A stretch of DNA of 64,000 nt from GCA-002793235 sp965267355 (GCA_965267355.1 OZ253956.1:2046001-2110000); one strand, 5' to 3'. Positions 6,969-15,645 are shown, counted from the stretch's first letter. The notes: generated by a model not told the origin, from the letters alone. Made by a program: numbers and translations.

Positions 6969-9935
6969 ATGACTAAAGAATTTAATATAGAAGAAGATTT
7001 TATTAAGCAACTTAAGGAGATGAAGTATACCCATCGTCCTGAGATAGTTGATAGAAAATCGCTTGAGCAAAACTTTAAAGTCAAATTTGAAGCATTAAAT
7101 CGTGTTCGCTTGTCGGATAGTGAGTTTTTACGCTTACGCGAAGAAATTATAGAGCCTGATGTTTTTGCTGCTGCAAAACTACTCAGACAACGACAATATT
7201 TTCAGCGAGAAGATGGAACACCACTACATTATACCTTGGTAAATATTAAAGATTGGTGCAAAAACGATTTTGAAGTTATTAGCCAATTAAAAATAAATAC
7301 AGAGAATAGTAACCAACGTTACGATGTAATTTTATTGATTAATGGCTTGCCCGTTGTTCAAATAGAATTAAAAAAGCTGGACATTTCGCCAAGAAAAGCC
7401 ATGCAGCAAATTGTGGATTATAAAACAGAACCAGGCAATGGTTATGGTAATTCGTTAATGTGTTTCATGCAATTGTTTATTGTTAGTAACCGAAGCAACA
7501 CCTTCTATTTTGCAAACAATAAAAACCAGCACTTTCAATTTAATGCCGATGAGCAATTTTTACCAATTTATCAATTGGCAGATGAAAACAACAAAAAAAT
7601 AACACACTTAGCGTCCTTTACAGAAAAGTTCTTATCAAAATGCACTTTGGGTGAAATGATAAGTAAATACATGGTGTTGGTGGAGAGTGAGCAAAAAATG
7701 TTAGTGATGCGACCTTACCAAATTTATGCGGTAAAAGCCATTGTAGATTGCATTAATCAAAATCGTGGCAACGGTTATATTTGGCATACCACAGGAAGCG
7801 GTAAAACATTAACCTCTTTTAAAGCTTCAACCTTATTAAAAGACAACCCAGAAATTGAAAAATGTTTGTTTGTGGTTGACCGTAAAGACCTTGACCGTCA
7901 AACACGAGAGGAATTTAACAAGTTTCAGGAAGGAAGTGTTGAAGCCAACACCAATACTGAAACTTTAGTTAGGAGATTACTTTCTACCGATTATGCTGAT
8001 AAAGTTATTGTAACCACCATACAAAAATTAGGAATTGCCTTAGATGGAAATAATAAAGCACAATACAAAGAACGCTTAAAACCATTGAGCGATAAACGAA
8101 TGGTCTTTATTTTTGATGAATGCCACCGTTCGCAGTTTGGCGATAATCATAAAGCCATTAAAGACTTTTTTCCGAATGCACAATTGTTTGGTTTTACAGG
8201 TACACCTATTTTCCCTGAAAATGCTACGTACCATGAAATAAATGGAGAAGAAAAAACGCTAAAAACTACTAAAAGCATTTTTGAAAAACGATTGCATGCT
8301 TACACCATTACACATGCCATTGAAGATAAAAACGTATTGCGTTTTCATGTTGATTATTTTAAAGGGAAGGGTGAACACAACCCAAAACCGGGCGAACCTA
8401 TTGCACAAAAAGCAGTGATAGAAGCCATTATTGAAAAACATGATGCTGCTACCAACCACCGTAAGTTCAATGCAGTGTTGGCAACTTCATCCATTAATAA
8501 TGCCATTGAATATTATCGTTTGTTTAAAACCATACAACAACAAAAACAGGAAGCAAACGAAGCTTATGTACCTTTAAACATTGCTTGTGTGTTTTCACCA
8601 CCTGCTGAGGGCAATAAAGACATACAACAAATACAAGAAGATTTAGTACAAGAGCAAGAAGACAACAAGCACAACCCTGAAGAAAAGAAAAAAGCCTTAA
8701 ATGAGATTTTAGCCGATTATAACCAACAGTTTGATACAAACCATCGCATTACAGAATTTGATTTGTATTATCAGGATGTGCAAAGCCGTATAAAAAGCCA
8801 AAAATACAGCAACAAAGATGTGCCGCACAGCAAAAAAATTGACATTACCATTGTGGTAGATATGCTGTTAACAGGTTTTGACTCTAAATACCTTAATACC
8901 TTGTATGTAGATAAAAACTTGAAATACCACGGATTAATACAAGCATTTTCTAGAACCAACCGGGTGTTAAATGATACCAAACCTTATGGCAATGTGCTGG
9001 ATTTCCGTTCGCAGCAAGATGCTGTAAACAAAGCCATCACGCTATTTTCTGGTGAGGAAGGTGGTAACCCTGCTGAAATTTGGATGGTTGAACCAGCACC
9101 AGTTGTAATTGAACACTTTAAAAAAGCGGTGCAAGAGTTGGGCGATTTTATGAGAGAGCATAATTTGGTAAACGAACCTGCAGAAGTTTACAACTTGCGT
9201 GGTGATGCTGCTAAAATTGCTTTTATAAAAAACTTTAAAGAAGTACAACGCTTAAAAACCCAGCTCGACCAATATACCGACTTGGATGAAGCGCAACAAA
9301 CAGCCATTGAAGCTGCTTTGCCAAAAGATACTTACCAAGAGTTTAAAAGCTCTTACCTAGAAACAGCCAAAGCCTTTAGAAAAAGACAAGAAAAAGAAGG
9401 TGAAAATGCACCCGAAGAAATACAGCAATTGGATTTTGAATTTGTACTCTTTGCCTCTGCGGTAATAGATTACGATTACATTATGAACCTGATTGCCGAT
9501 AGTACGCAGCAAAAACCATCTAAACAAAAGATGACCAAAAGCCAGGTAATTAGCCTGCTAAAATCTAACGCTAATTTAATGGACGAAGAAGAAGATTTGA
9601 GTGATTACATTAACCAAGTAGATTGGAGCAAAGGGCAAACCGCTGATGAATTAAAACAAAACTTTGAAACCTTTAAGGTAGAGAAATACGATAAAGAATT
9701 GGCAAAAATTGCCAATGCCCACGGTTTGCAAACCGCAGCTTTAAAAAGTTTTGTAGAACAAATTATGGAGCGAATGATTTTTGATGGCGAAAAATTGACT
9801 GACTTGTTAGAACCATTAGAATTAGGCTGGAAAGAGCGTAGCAAAGCCGAAACTGCTTTGATGAACGATTTAGCACCCCAACTAAATAAACTGGCCCAAG
9901 GGCGCGAAATATCTGGATTAGCAGCTTATGAGTAA
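6969..9935 (+). CDS. hsdR: Type I restriction enzyme R subunit
   Basis: 988 residues. The endonuclease domain is N-terminal, with RYDVILLINGLPVVQIELKK (about residues 117-136) supplying the D...ExK nuclease core. The translocase follows: Walker A TTGSGKT near residue 277, DECHRS near 384, FTGTP, and motif VI QAFSRTNR. The C-terminal third is helical and likely binds the M/S core. It cuts unmodified DNA after ATP-driven translocation when assembled with HsdM and HsdS. It is first in the restriction operon, only 3 bases after the amidohydrolase gene, and overlaps hsdS by 8 bases. All key motifs look intact. Confidence 0.95.
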   Translation: MTKEFNIEEDFIKQLKEMKYTHRPEIVDRKSLEQNFKVKFEALNRVRLSDSEFLRLREEIIEPDVFAAAKLLRQRQYFQREDGTPLHYTLVNIKDWCKNDFEVISQLKINTENSNQRYDVILLINGLPVVQIELKKLDISPRKAMQQIVDYKTEPGNGYGNSLMCFMQLFIVSNRSNTFYFANNKNQHFQFNADEQFLPIYQLADENNKKITHLASFTEKFLSKCTLGEMISKYMVLVESEQKMLVMRPYQIYAVKAIVDCINQNRGNGYIWHTTGSGKTLTSFKASTLLKDNPEIEKCLFVVDRKDLDRQTREEFNKFQEGSVEANTNTETLVRRLLSTDYADKVIVTTIQKLGIALDGNNKAQYKERLKPLSDKRMVFIFDECHRSQFGDNHKAIKDFFPNAQLFGFTGTPIFPENATYHEINGEEKTLKTTKSIFEKRLHAYTITHAIEDKNVLRFHVDYFKGKGEHNPKPGEPIAQKAVIEAIIEKHDAATNHRKFNAVLATSSINNAIEYYRLFKTIQQQKQEANEAYVPLNIACVFSPPAEGNKDIQQIQEDLVQEQEDNKHNPEEKKKALNEILADYNQQFDTNHRITEFDLYYQDVQSRIKSQKYSNKDVPHSKKIDITIVVDMLLTGFDSKYLNTLYVDKNLKYHGLIQAFSRTNRVLNDTKPYGNVLDFRSQQDAVNKAITLFSGEEGGNPAEIWMVEPAPVVIEHFKKAVQELGDFMREHNLVNEPAEVYNLRGDAAKIAFIKNFKEVQRLKTQLDQYTDLDEAQQTAIEAALPKDTYQEFKSSYLETAKAFRKRQEKEGENAPEEIQQLDFEFVLFASAVIDYDYIMNLIADSTQQKPSKQKMTKSQVISLLKSNANLMDEEEDLSDYINQVDWSKGQTADELKQNFETFKVEKYDKELAKIANAHGLQTAALKSFVEQIMERMIFDGEKLTDLLEPLELGWKERSKAETALMNDLAPQLNKLAQGREISGLAAYE

Positions 9936-11133
9936 AGTGATGAAATTGATACCACAGTTACGGTTTCCAGAATTCATACAAAAAGAAGGTTGGGCGATAA
10001 AAGAAGTTGGCGAGATTTTTCAAGTGACAAGAGGTTACGTCCTTTCTATGACCTTAGTCAAAGAACTACCGACAAAAGAATACCCTTACCCTGTTTTTTC
10101 TTCTCAGACGAAGAATAATGGATTAGCAGGCTATTACAATGAGTATTTGTATCAAGATGCAATTACTTGGACAACCGATGGAGCCAACGCAGGAGATGTA
10201 AATTATCGAACAGGCAAATTCTATTGCACCAATGTTTGTGGTGTATTATTGAATGAAGAAGGGTTTGCGAACCTTTGTACAGCTGAGTTGATAAACTCAG
10301 TTTCAAAAAAGCATGTTTCGTATGTAGGAAATCCAAAGTTGATGAATGGAGTGATGAGTAAAATTCAGATTCCATTTCCATCAACTGAAGAACAACAAAA
10401 AATTGCAGCATGTCTTTCTAGTTTAGATGAATTGATAGCTGCCCACAACGAAAAATTAGACACCCTAAAAGACCACAAAAAAGGCTTAATGCAAAACTTG
10501 TTTCCACAAGAAGGGCAAAAAACACCCAACTATCGTTTTCCAGAATTTGTGAATGATGGGGAGTGGGTTGAGAATGAATTAGGTAAAGTTGCGGAAATCA
10601 TAACAGGTAATACTCCAAGTACGAAAGAAACTTCTTTCTATGGCGGTGAAAAAATGTTTGTTTCGCCAGCAGATATGGGTGATAATAGAATTGTATCACA
10701 AACGAAAACTACACTGACCGAACTTGGCTTTTCTAAGACAAGACAAATTAAAGCTAACAGTGTATTGTTTGTTTGTATAGGTTCAACAATTGGGAAAGTT
10801 GCTCAAAACAAATATGAGTGTGCTACCAATCAGCAAATAAATTCATTAGTTACTATAAAAGGATATTCTAGTGATTTTCTTTATTCCTTACTTGATTGTA
10901 ACTCAATACAAATTGCTTCGATTGCTGGAAATCATGCTGTTCCAATTATCAATAAAACTGTTTTTTCTGCAGTTAAATTATACTTTCCAACAAATATCGA
11001 AGAACAACAAAAAATTGCTTCTTGTCTTTCGGCAGTTGATGAGTTAATTACTGCACAAGCACAAAAAAATGAAGAGTTGCAACAACACAAAAAAGGCTTA
11101 ATGCAAGGCTTGTTTCCAAAAATTGAGAGTTAA
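9928..11133 (+). CDS. hsdS: Type I restriction specificity subunit
   Basis: 401 residues in the classic two-half layout. Target recognition domain 1 (about 10-150) is followed by a helical spacer EEQQKIAACLSSLDELIAA... Target recognition domain 2 (about 205-355) is followed by a second spacer EEQQKIASCLSAVDELITA... Each half opens with an LRFPEF or YRFPEF motif and ends in KKGLMQ.LFP. The two spacers are near-repeats at DNA level. The subunit chooses the bipartite target for both methylation and cleavage. The start overlaps hsdR by 8 bases. No second or inverted hsdS and no recombinase is nearby, so phase variation is not evident. Confidence 0.95.
   Translation: MSKVMKLIPQLRFPEFIQKEGWAIKEVGEIFQVTRGYVLSMTLVKELPTKEYPYPVFSSQTKNNGLAGYYNEYLYQDAITWTTDGANAGDVNYRTGKFYCTNVCGVLLNEEGFANLCTAELINSVSKKHVSYVGNPKLMNGVMSKIQIPFPSTEEQQKIAACLSSLDELIAAHNEKLDTLKDHKKGLMQNLFPQEGQKTPNYRFPEFVNDGEWVENELGKVAEIITGNTPSTKETSFYGGEKMFVSPADMGDNRIVSQTKTTLTELGFSKTRQIKANSVLFVCIGSTIGKVAQNKYECATNQQINSLVTIKGYSSDFLYSLLDCNSIQIASIAGNHAVPIINKTVFSAVKLYFPTNIEEQQKIASCLSAVDELITAQAQKNEELQQHKKGLMQGLFPKIES
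10387..10506 (+). repeat. hsdS spacer repeat, copy 1
   Basis: Encodes the central conserved helix of HsdS. It is nearly repeated 612 bases later (204 codons). Such repeats permit exchange of target recognition domains by recombination. Confidence 0.8.
10999..11118 (+). repeat. hsdS spacer repeat, copy 2
   Basis: Encodes the C-terminal conserved helix of HsdS. It shares an identical opening run starting at GAAGAACAACAA and the AAAAAAGGCTTAATGCAA run with copy 1. Confidence 0.8.
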
Positions 11134-11136
11134 GAG

Positions 11137-12213
11137 ATGGCAACAATAAATGAAATAGCAGAAGAATTACATAAAATAAATGAAAGTATCATTTTGATGT
11201 ATGCTCTTAATTCCACTGGAAAAACACAGCTTTCGGTCGCATATAAAGACTATACAAAAGCTTTAAATGATGGAAATCATGCAGGAGTATATTATAATGC
11301 TTTCAGTGAAGACTTATTCGTTTGGGATAACGATGAACCTAATAATAATGCTGATTTAAAGTTAACAGTTCTTCCAAGTAAACTCAATCAATTTCATAGT
11401 TTTCTAATAGAAGATGTTGACTTAATTAATGAAAAACTAGAACCTTATTATCCTAAGTATTTTTTCAAGCTTAATCAACATCCCAATCCAGAAAATGGAA
11501 TTGAATCAATCACGTTTTTTGTAGATGAAGAAACCGAAACTCCAATAAAAATTTCCAGAGGAGAGGAACGTATTTTTGTGTGGTGTTTCTTTTTAGCACT
11601 CTTTGAGGTAGATGGTTGGGCAGATGAACATAATGCACACATCTATATTGATGATCCCGTATCTAGCTTAGACGAACATAATATTTTTGTTACAACTCGG
11701 TCTATTTTAGAGTTAATTAAAGCCAATTATCTAAAAAAAGATAAAATGATTATTTCAACCCATCATATTGGATTATTTTCTACACTAGCAACCTGGCTAA
11801 AAAGTGATACAAGTAAGGGAGGAGTGGGGCAATTAACTAAAACAGTAATTCTAAAAAATAAAGATGGCGATTTAAGTTTTAAAGGAACAAATAGCGATGT
11901 TTTTCTTTATCATTTACACCTTTTGCAAACATTGCGTGAAGCAAAGAATGAACAACTTTATAAATACCATATGGTCTTACTTAGGCAAGTATTGGAAAAC
12001 ATCAATTCTTTTATAGGCTCTAGAAAGATAGGTAGAATTCTAAAAGATATTGGTATTAATGAAGGAGATGTTGACCGCATTGCCGATGAAATAAATGCTT
12101 TATCACATAAGCAAGCATATCAATATCAATTTAATGAAATGTCAGAACCAGAAGAAATTCTTTTCAATGATATTTTTGACAAATTAATTACTACTTACAA
12201 TTTCAAAATATAG
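11137..12213 (+). CDS. prrC: PrrC-family anticodon nuclease
   Basis: 358 residues inserted between hsdS and hsdM. It has an ABC-type ATPase: Walker A ALNSTGKT (23-30), signature ISRGEERIF (139-147), Walker B IYIDDPVSSLD (169-179) and switch His in STHH (about 209). The YALN.TGKT..LS form and the compact length resemble PrrC (396 residues in E. coli). In the C-terminal domain, R283-QVL-E287 followed by H324 reproduces the RxxxE...H triad known for the PrrC tRNA nuclease. PrrC cleaves a tRNA (Lys in E. coli) at the wobble base when a phage disables the linked type I enzyme. It starts 3 bases after hsdS and ends 8 bases before hsdM. Alternative: an uncharacterised ABC-type ATPase with another effector. 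Confidence 0.8.
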   Translation: MATINEIAEELHKINESIILMYALNSTGKTQLSVAYKDYTKALNDGNHAGVYYNAFSEDLFVWDNDEPNNNADLKLTVLPSKLNQFHSFLIEDVDLINEKLEPYYPKYFFKLNQHPNPENGIESITFFVDEETETPIKISRGEERIFVWCFFLALFEVDGWADEHNAHIYIDDPVSSLDEHNIFVTTRSILELIKANYLKKDKMIISTHHIGLFSTLATWLKSDTSKGGVGQLTKTVILKNKDGDLSFKGTNSDVFLYHLHLLQTLREAKNEQLYKYHMVLLRQVLENINSFIGSRKIGRILKDIGINEGDVDRIADEINALSHKQAYQYQFNEMSEPEEILFNDIFDKLITTYNFKI

Positions 12214-12221
12214 TTGAAAGC

Positions 12222-13886
12222 ATGACACAAAAAGAACAAGATAAATTAGGTGATACACTATGGAAAATTGCAGATAAGCTGCGAGGAGCTATGAATGCAG
12301 ATTCGTTTCGCGATTACATGCTTTCGTTTTTGTTTTTACGTTACCTTTCAGCCAATTACGAGGAGTCAGCTAAAAAAGAATTGGGTTCTGATTACCCTAA
12401 AGCAAAGGAGAAAAAAGTAACCGTTCATGATGAAGAAACAAATGAAACCAAAGAAATTATAATTGAAATTTCTCCTCTGACCATTTGGTACCAAAATAAT
12501 GAGGGAGATGCTCCTGAATTTGAAAAGCAAATGCGAAGAAAGGTACATTATGTTATTAAACCAGAGCATTTATGGAGTAACATTTCTGAATTGGCACGTA
12601 CACAAGACAAAGAGTTATTAATGACTTTGTCTAAAGGCTTTCGTTACATTGAAAACGAATCGTTTGAAAATTCCTTTCAAGGTTTGTTTTCTGAAATAAA
12701 TCTCGATTCTGAAAAGCTAGGAAAAACCTATGAAGCTAGAAATAAAAAGCTTTGTACCATTATTCAAAAAATTGCAGAAGGCATTGCAGATTTTTCTACT
12801 GACACCGATACTTTAGGTGATGCTTATGAGTATTTAATTGGTCAGTTTGCAGCAGGTTCGGGCAAAAAAGCAGGCGAGTTTTATACACCACAAGAAATAT
12901 CTACTATTCTTTCAGAAATTATTACCTTAGATAGTCAAGATCCATCAACGGGTAAGAAAACTAAACTAGACAAAGTATTGGATTTTGCTTGTGGTTCGGG
13001 TTCATTGTTATTAAATGTGCGTAAACGAATAAAAGACAACAAAGGAACAATTGGTAAAATTTACGGTCAAGAAAACAATGTTACTACCTACAACTTAGCA
13101 AGAATGAACATGCTGTTGCATGGTATGAAGGATACGGAGTTTGAAATTTTTCATGGTGATACCTTAAAAAATCAATGGGATGAGTTAAATGAAATGAACC
13201 CAGCCAAAAAAACAGTTTTTGATGCGATAGTTGCTAATCCGCCTTTTAGCTTACGTTGGGAACCAAATGATGCCATGGCAGAAGATTTTCGTTTTAAAAG
13301 CTATGGTTTAGCTCCAAAGTCAGCCGCAGATTTTGCCTTCTTGTTACACGGTTTTCATTTTTTAAGCAATGAAGGAACAATGGCAATTATTTTGCCTCAT
13401 GGAGTTTTGTTTAGAGGTGGGCAAGAAGAAAAAATTAGAACCAAATTGCTAAAAGACAATAACATTGATGCAGTTATTGGTTTACCTTCTAACTTGTTTT
13501 ATTCAACAGGTATTCCTGTTTGTATTTTGGTATTAAAAAAGTGTAAAAAAGAAGATGATGTGTTATTCATTAATGCAAGCCATGAAGATAATTTTGAGAA
13601 AGGAAAACGTCAGAATACATTAAATGAAACACACATTGAGAAAATTGTAGAAACTTACAAATACCGAAAAGAAGCAGAACGTTATTCTAAAAAAGTCTCC
13701 ATGGAAGAGATTGAAAAGAATGGCTACAACTTAAACATTTCGCGTTATGTAAGTACAGCAGAAGATGAAGTGCAAATTGACTTAAACGTAGTAAACAAGA
13801 AGCTTTCTTCCATCAATGAGCAAATCGAAAAGAAAACAAACGAACATAATGAGTTTTTGAAAGAGCTAGGGTTGAAAGAGATATAA
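12222..13886 (+). CDS. hsdM: Type I restriction DNA methyltransferase M subunit
   Basis: 554 residues. The N-terminal HsdM helical domain (about 5-165) is followed by an N6-adenine methyltransferase: GEFYTPQEI, SAM-binding motif I LDFACGSGSLLLN near residue 255, and catalytic NPPF near residue 338. Length and motif order are normal. It uses S-adenosylmethionine to methylate adenine at the site chosen by HsdS and protects host DNA. It is last in the operon hsdR-hsdS-prrC-hsdM, which is an unusual order because the protective methylase is translated last. A hairpin terminator begins at its stop codon. Confidence 0.95.
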   Translation: MTQKEQDKLGDTLWKIADKLRGAMNADSFRDYMLSFLFLRYLSANYEESAKKELGSDYPKAKEKKVTVHDEETNETKEIIIEISPLTIWYQNNEGDAPEFEKQMRRKVHYVIKPEHLWSNISELARTQDKELLMTLSKGFRYIENESFENSFQGLFSEINLDSEKLGKTYEARNKKLCTIIQKIAEGIADFSTDTDTLGDAYEYLIGQFAAGSGKKAGEFYTPQEISTILSEIITLDSQDPSTGKKTKLDKVLDFACGSGSLLLNVRKRIKDNKGTIGKIYGQENNVTTYNLARMNMLLHGMKDTEFEIFHGDTLKNQWDELNEMNPAKKTVFDAIVANPPFSLRWEPNDAMAEDFRFKSYGLAPKSAADFAFLLHGFHFLSNEGTMAIILPHGVLFRGGQEEKIRTKLLKDNNIDAVIGLPSNLFYSTGIPVCILVLKKCKKEDDVLFINASHEDNFEKGKRQNTLNETHIEKIVETYKYRKEAERYSKKVSMEEIEKNGYNLNISRYVSTAEDEVQIDLNVVNKKLSSINEQIEKKTNEHNEFLKELGLKEI

Positions 13887-13912
13887 AAAGGGTTCTATTT
13901 GAACCTTTTTTT
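13885..13912 (+). terminator. Terminator after hsdM
   Basis: Stem GGTTC 13891-13895 with GAACC 13901-13905, loop TATTT, flanked by an A run and seven T residues. The same sequence is part of the decayed lipoprotein-gene copy. Confidence 0.75.
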
Positions 13913-13952
13913 GCATGTATACTCTTACTTTTTGTATTCAGATAAGTGTTTT
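13885..13952 (-). pseudogene. Decayed 3' end of the 186-residue lipoprotein gene
   Basis: Read on the minus strand this stretch aligns with the last ~18 codons, stop codon and hairpin of the lipoprotein gene at 15658-16218. HLSEYKK here corresponds to HSSEYEK there, and both end in GF/RF-K and TAG at the same place. A premature stop and a one-base shift break the frame. The two copies (13885-13952 and 15646-15718) form an imperfect direct repeat on either side of the hip module. Confidence 0.7.
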
Positions 13953-13972
13953 TTAGCTTTTATTAAATTAGT

Positions 13973-14000
13973 TTATAAGTGCATTATACTGCACTTATAA
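13973..14000. promoter_or_regulatory. Hip operator 1 (perfect palindrome)
   Basis: An 11-base arm TTATAAGTGCA at 13973-13983 is exactly inverted at 13990-14000 around TTATAC. The core AAGTG-N10-CACTT is centred at 13986.5. It is probably a binding site for the HipB-like repressor encoded just downstream. Confidence 0.7.
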
Positions 14001-14035
14001 GTCAGAATAGGGTTGAATACCTATAAAATCATATT

Positions 14036-14061
14036 AAAAAGTGTGTTATAAAGCACTTTTT
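14036..14061. promoter_or_regulatory. Hip operator 2
   Basis: AAAAAGTG 14036-14043 is exactly inverted as CACTTTTT 14054-14061, again as AAGTG-N10-CACTT, centred at 14048.5. It lies just upstream of the -33 element of the hip promoter. Confidence 0.7.
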
Positions 14062-14062
14062 G

Positions 14063-14093
14063 TTGTTTTTGTTGTAATTATTGATTACTTTTG
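14063..14093 (+). promoter_or_regulatory. hipBST promoter
   Basis: TACTTTTG at 14086-14093 matches TAnnTTTG exactly, with TTG at 14063-14065, 20 bases upstream. The start of transcription would be near 14098, about 15 bases before the hipB ATG and between operators 2 and 3. This position fits autorepression. Confidence 0.7.
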
Positions 14094-14100
14094 ATATAAA

Positions 14101-14120
14101 TAGAGCAATATAATGCACTT
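14101..14120. promoter_or_regulatory. Hip operator 3 (one half degenerate)
   Basis: The right half CACTT is at 14116-14120. The left half TAGAG at 14101-14105 keeps three of five positions. The centre at 14110.5 is exactly 62 bases from operator 2, as operator 2 is from operator 1. It overlaps the hipB start codon at 14113. Confidence 0.5.
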
Positions 14121-14331
14121 TGAAAAACTAATACATACCATTAAGGCCAGAAGAGAAATGCTGCAGGTAAACCAGGAAACACTGGCAGAATTATCTGGTG
14201 TGAGCCTAAGAACCTTAAAGCAATTTGAAAGCGGTAAAGGTAATCCAACTTTGCAAACCATTACCAAGCTGGCAGATGCATTGGGGTTAGAGTTAACATT
14301 ACAAGTAAAACAGATCAACCCTGATGAATAA
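14113..14331 (+). CDS. hipB: HipB-like XRE-family antitoxin/repressor
   Basis: 72 residues forming one Cro/C1-type helix-turn-helix, with QETLAELSGVSLRTLKQFESGKGNPTL as the recognition core. It lacks the C-terminal extension seen in E. coli K-12 HipB. Its stop overlaps the ATG of the next gene (TAATG). It probably represses the operon through the three AAGTG-N10-CACTT sites upstream and at its own start codon, and binds the HipT kinase. The small size and three-gene layout match HipBST modules. Confidence 0.88.
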   Translation: MHFEKLIHTIKARREMLQVNQETLAELSGVSLRTLKQFESGKGNPTLQTITKLADALGLELTLQVKQINPDE

Positions 14332-14660
14332 TGAGACAAGCTAAAGTGATGTATAAGAATGAAGAGGCAGGGATACTCAAACAGTTGGATAGCGGAGCAT
14401 TTGTTTTTCGTTATCACAATCACTGGTTTAATGCAGTAGATAAACCTGCAATTAGCCTTACATTTCCTAAAAGTCAACAAGAATTCCATTCAGAACACTT
14501 GTTTCCGTTTTTTTATAACCTATTACCCGAAGGTTCTAACAAACAGACGGTATGTTTTACCATGAGAATAGATAAAAAGGATCATTTCGGCTTACTATTG
14601 ACCACAGCCAAATACGATACTATAGGAGCGGTTAGAATTGTTAAAATAGAGAACGAATGA
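14331..14660 (+). CDS. hipS: HipS-like small protein (HipA N-terminal domain)
   Basis: 109 residues equivalent to the N-terminal subdomain of HipA, here as a separate protein. GILKQLDSGAFVFRYH and HLFPFFYNLLPEGSN are the family signatures. In the tripartite HipBST system of enteropathogenic E. coli, HipS and not HipB is the antitoxin that blocks the kinase. It overlaps hipB by one base and hipT by four (ATGA), indicating tight translational coupling and balanced synthesis. Confidence 0.85.
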   Translation: MRQAKVMYKNEEAGILKQLDSGAFVFRYHNHWFNAVDKPAISLTFPKSQQEFHSEHLFPFFYNLLPEGSNKQTVCFTMRIDKKDHFGLLLTTAKYDTIGAVRIVKIENE

Positions 14661-15643
14661 GCTTACCAGAGATAAAATATTGTCCGGGAACCTTAAAAGA
14701 AGGTTATAGCACTTATTCCTCTACCGCATTAAAGCGTGTTTTTAATGGAAAGAAAGTAAGCCCATTTTTACCATACGTATCGCCTGCAACGAACGAAGTA
14801 ACGGATGAAATGTTTGAAGAGAACCGAAAGAGAATGTCTATCTCAGGTGTTCAGGAAAAGTTTTCAGTGTTATTAGACAAAAACAAATTACGTTTGATAA
14901 AGGAGGGAGAACAAGGGCAATACATTCTTAAACCCAAACCGGGTGCTGGTAAAAACCCTGAACAAATGCCAGCAAATGAACACCTGACGATGCAAATTGC
15001 CAGACAGGTATTTGACATAGAAACTGCCGAAAATGCACTGATATTTTTTAAGGATGGAGCACAGGCTTATATTACCAGGCGTTTTGACATTAAAGATGAT
15101 GTAACCAAAAGAGCACAAGAAGATTTTGCATCTTTAGCAGGAAGAACGCCACAAACTCACGGAGAAAACTACAAGTACCTTGGAAGTTATGCAGAGTTGT
15201 TTGAGATAATGAAAAAATATGTTCCGGCATACAATGTAGAAGCTCCTAAACTGCTAAAATTGATATTGTTCAATTACTTGTTTTCTAACGGGGATGCTCA
15301 TTTTAAAAATTTTTCGCTGATAGAAACCGAATTGGGTGATTTTAAATTGAGCCCTGCTTATGATTTACTGAATAGTAGAATCCATATTGAAGACAGAGAT
15401 TTTGCATTGGAGGATGGCTTACTGCCTCCGGATAAAGCCAAAGGTAAGGTACATGAACAATTTTATATACTGGGAGAAATATCCGGAATTAACGAAAAAC
15501 AAGTGAGTAACATTTTTTCATCACTAACTTCCCAAAAACAAGAAGTACTTCGCTTAATAGAAAGCTCTTACTTATCTGACAGGCATAAACGAAACTATGA
15601 ACAAGCTTACTTAACCAGGCTTAATAAATTACTTAGAGAATAA
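14657..15643 (+). CDS. hipT: HipT-like serine/threonine kinase toxin
   Basis: 328 residues, the size of HipT (about 335) rather than full HipA (440). The glycine-rich region carries SISGVQEKFS with S61 and S63, matching the paired autophosphorylation serines of HipT. The catalytic loop NGDAHFKNFS gives D213 and N218, and LSPAYDLLN gives D236. HipT-type kinases phosphorylate an aminoacyl-tRNA synthetase (TrpS in E. coli) and halt translation. The target here is unknown. It ends 15 bases before the convergent lipoprotein gene. All catalytic residues are present, so the toxin is probably active. Confidence 0.88.
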   Translation: MSLPEIKYCPGTLKEGYSTYSSTALKRVFNGKKVSPFLPYVSPATNEVTDEMFEENRKRMSISGVQEKFSVLLDKNKLRLIKEGEQGQYILKPKPGAGKNPEQMPANEHLTMQIARQVFDIETAENALIFFKDGAQAYITRRFDIKDDVTKRAQEDFASLAGRTPQTHGENYKYLGSYAELFEIMKKYVPAYNVEAPKLLKLILFNYLFSNGDAHFKNFSLIETELGDFKLSPAYDLLNSRIHIEDRDFALEDGLLPPDKAKGKVHEQFYILGEISGINEKQVSNIFSSLTSQKQEVLRLIESSYLSDRHKRNYEQAYLTRLNKLLRE

Positions 15644-15645
15644 CT

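Noticed and set aside
9928..11133. Phase-variable hsdS shuffling
   Set aside because: Internal repeats exist, but there is no second hsdS, inverted partner or recombinase in the window.
14085..14489. 134-codon minus-strand frame opposite hipB/hipS
   Set aside because: Overlaps two well-supported genes on the other strand and has no plausible family; a shadow frame.
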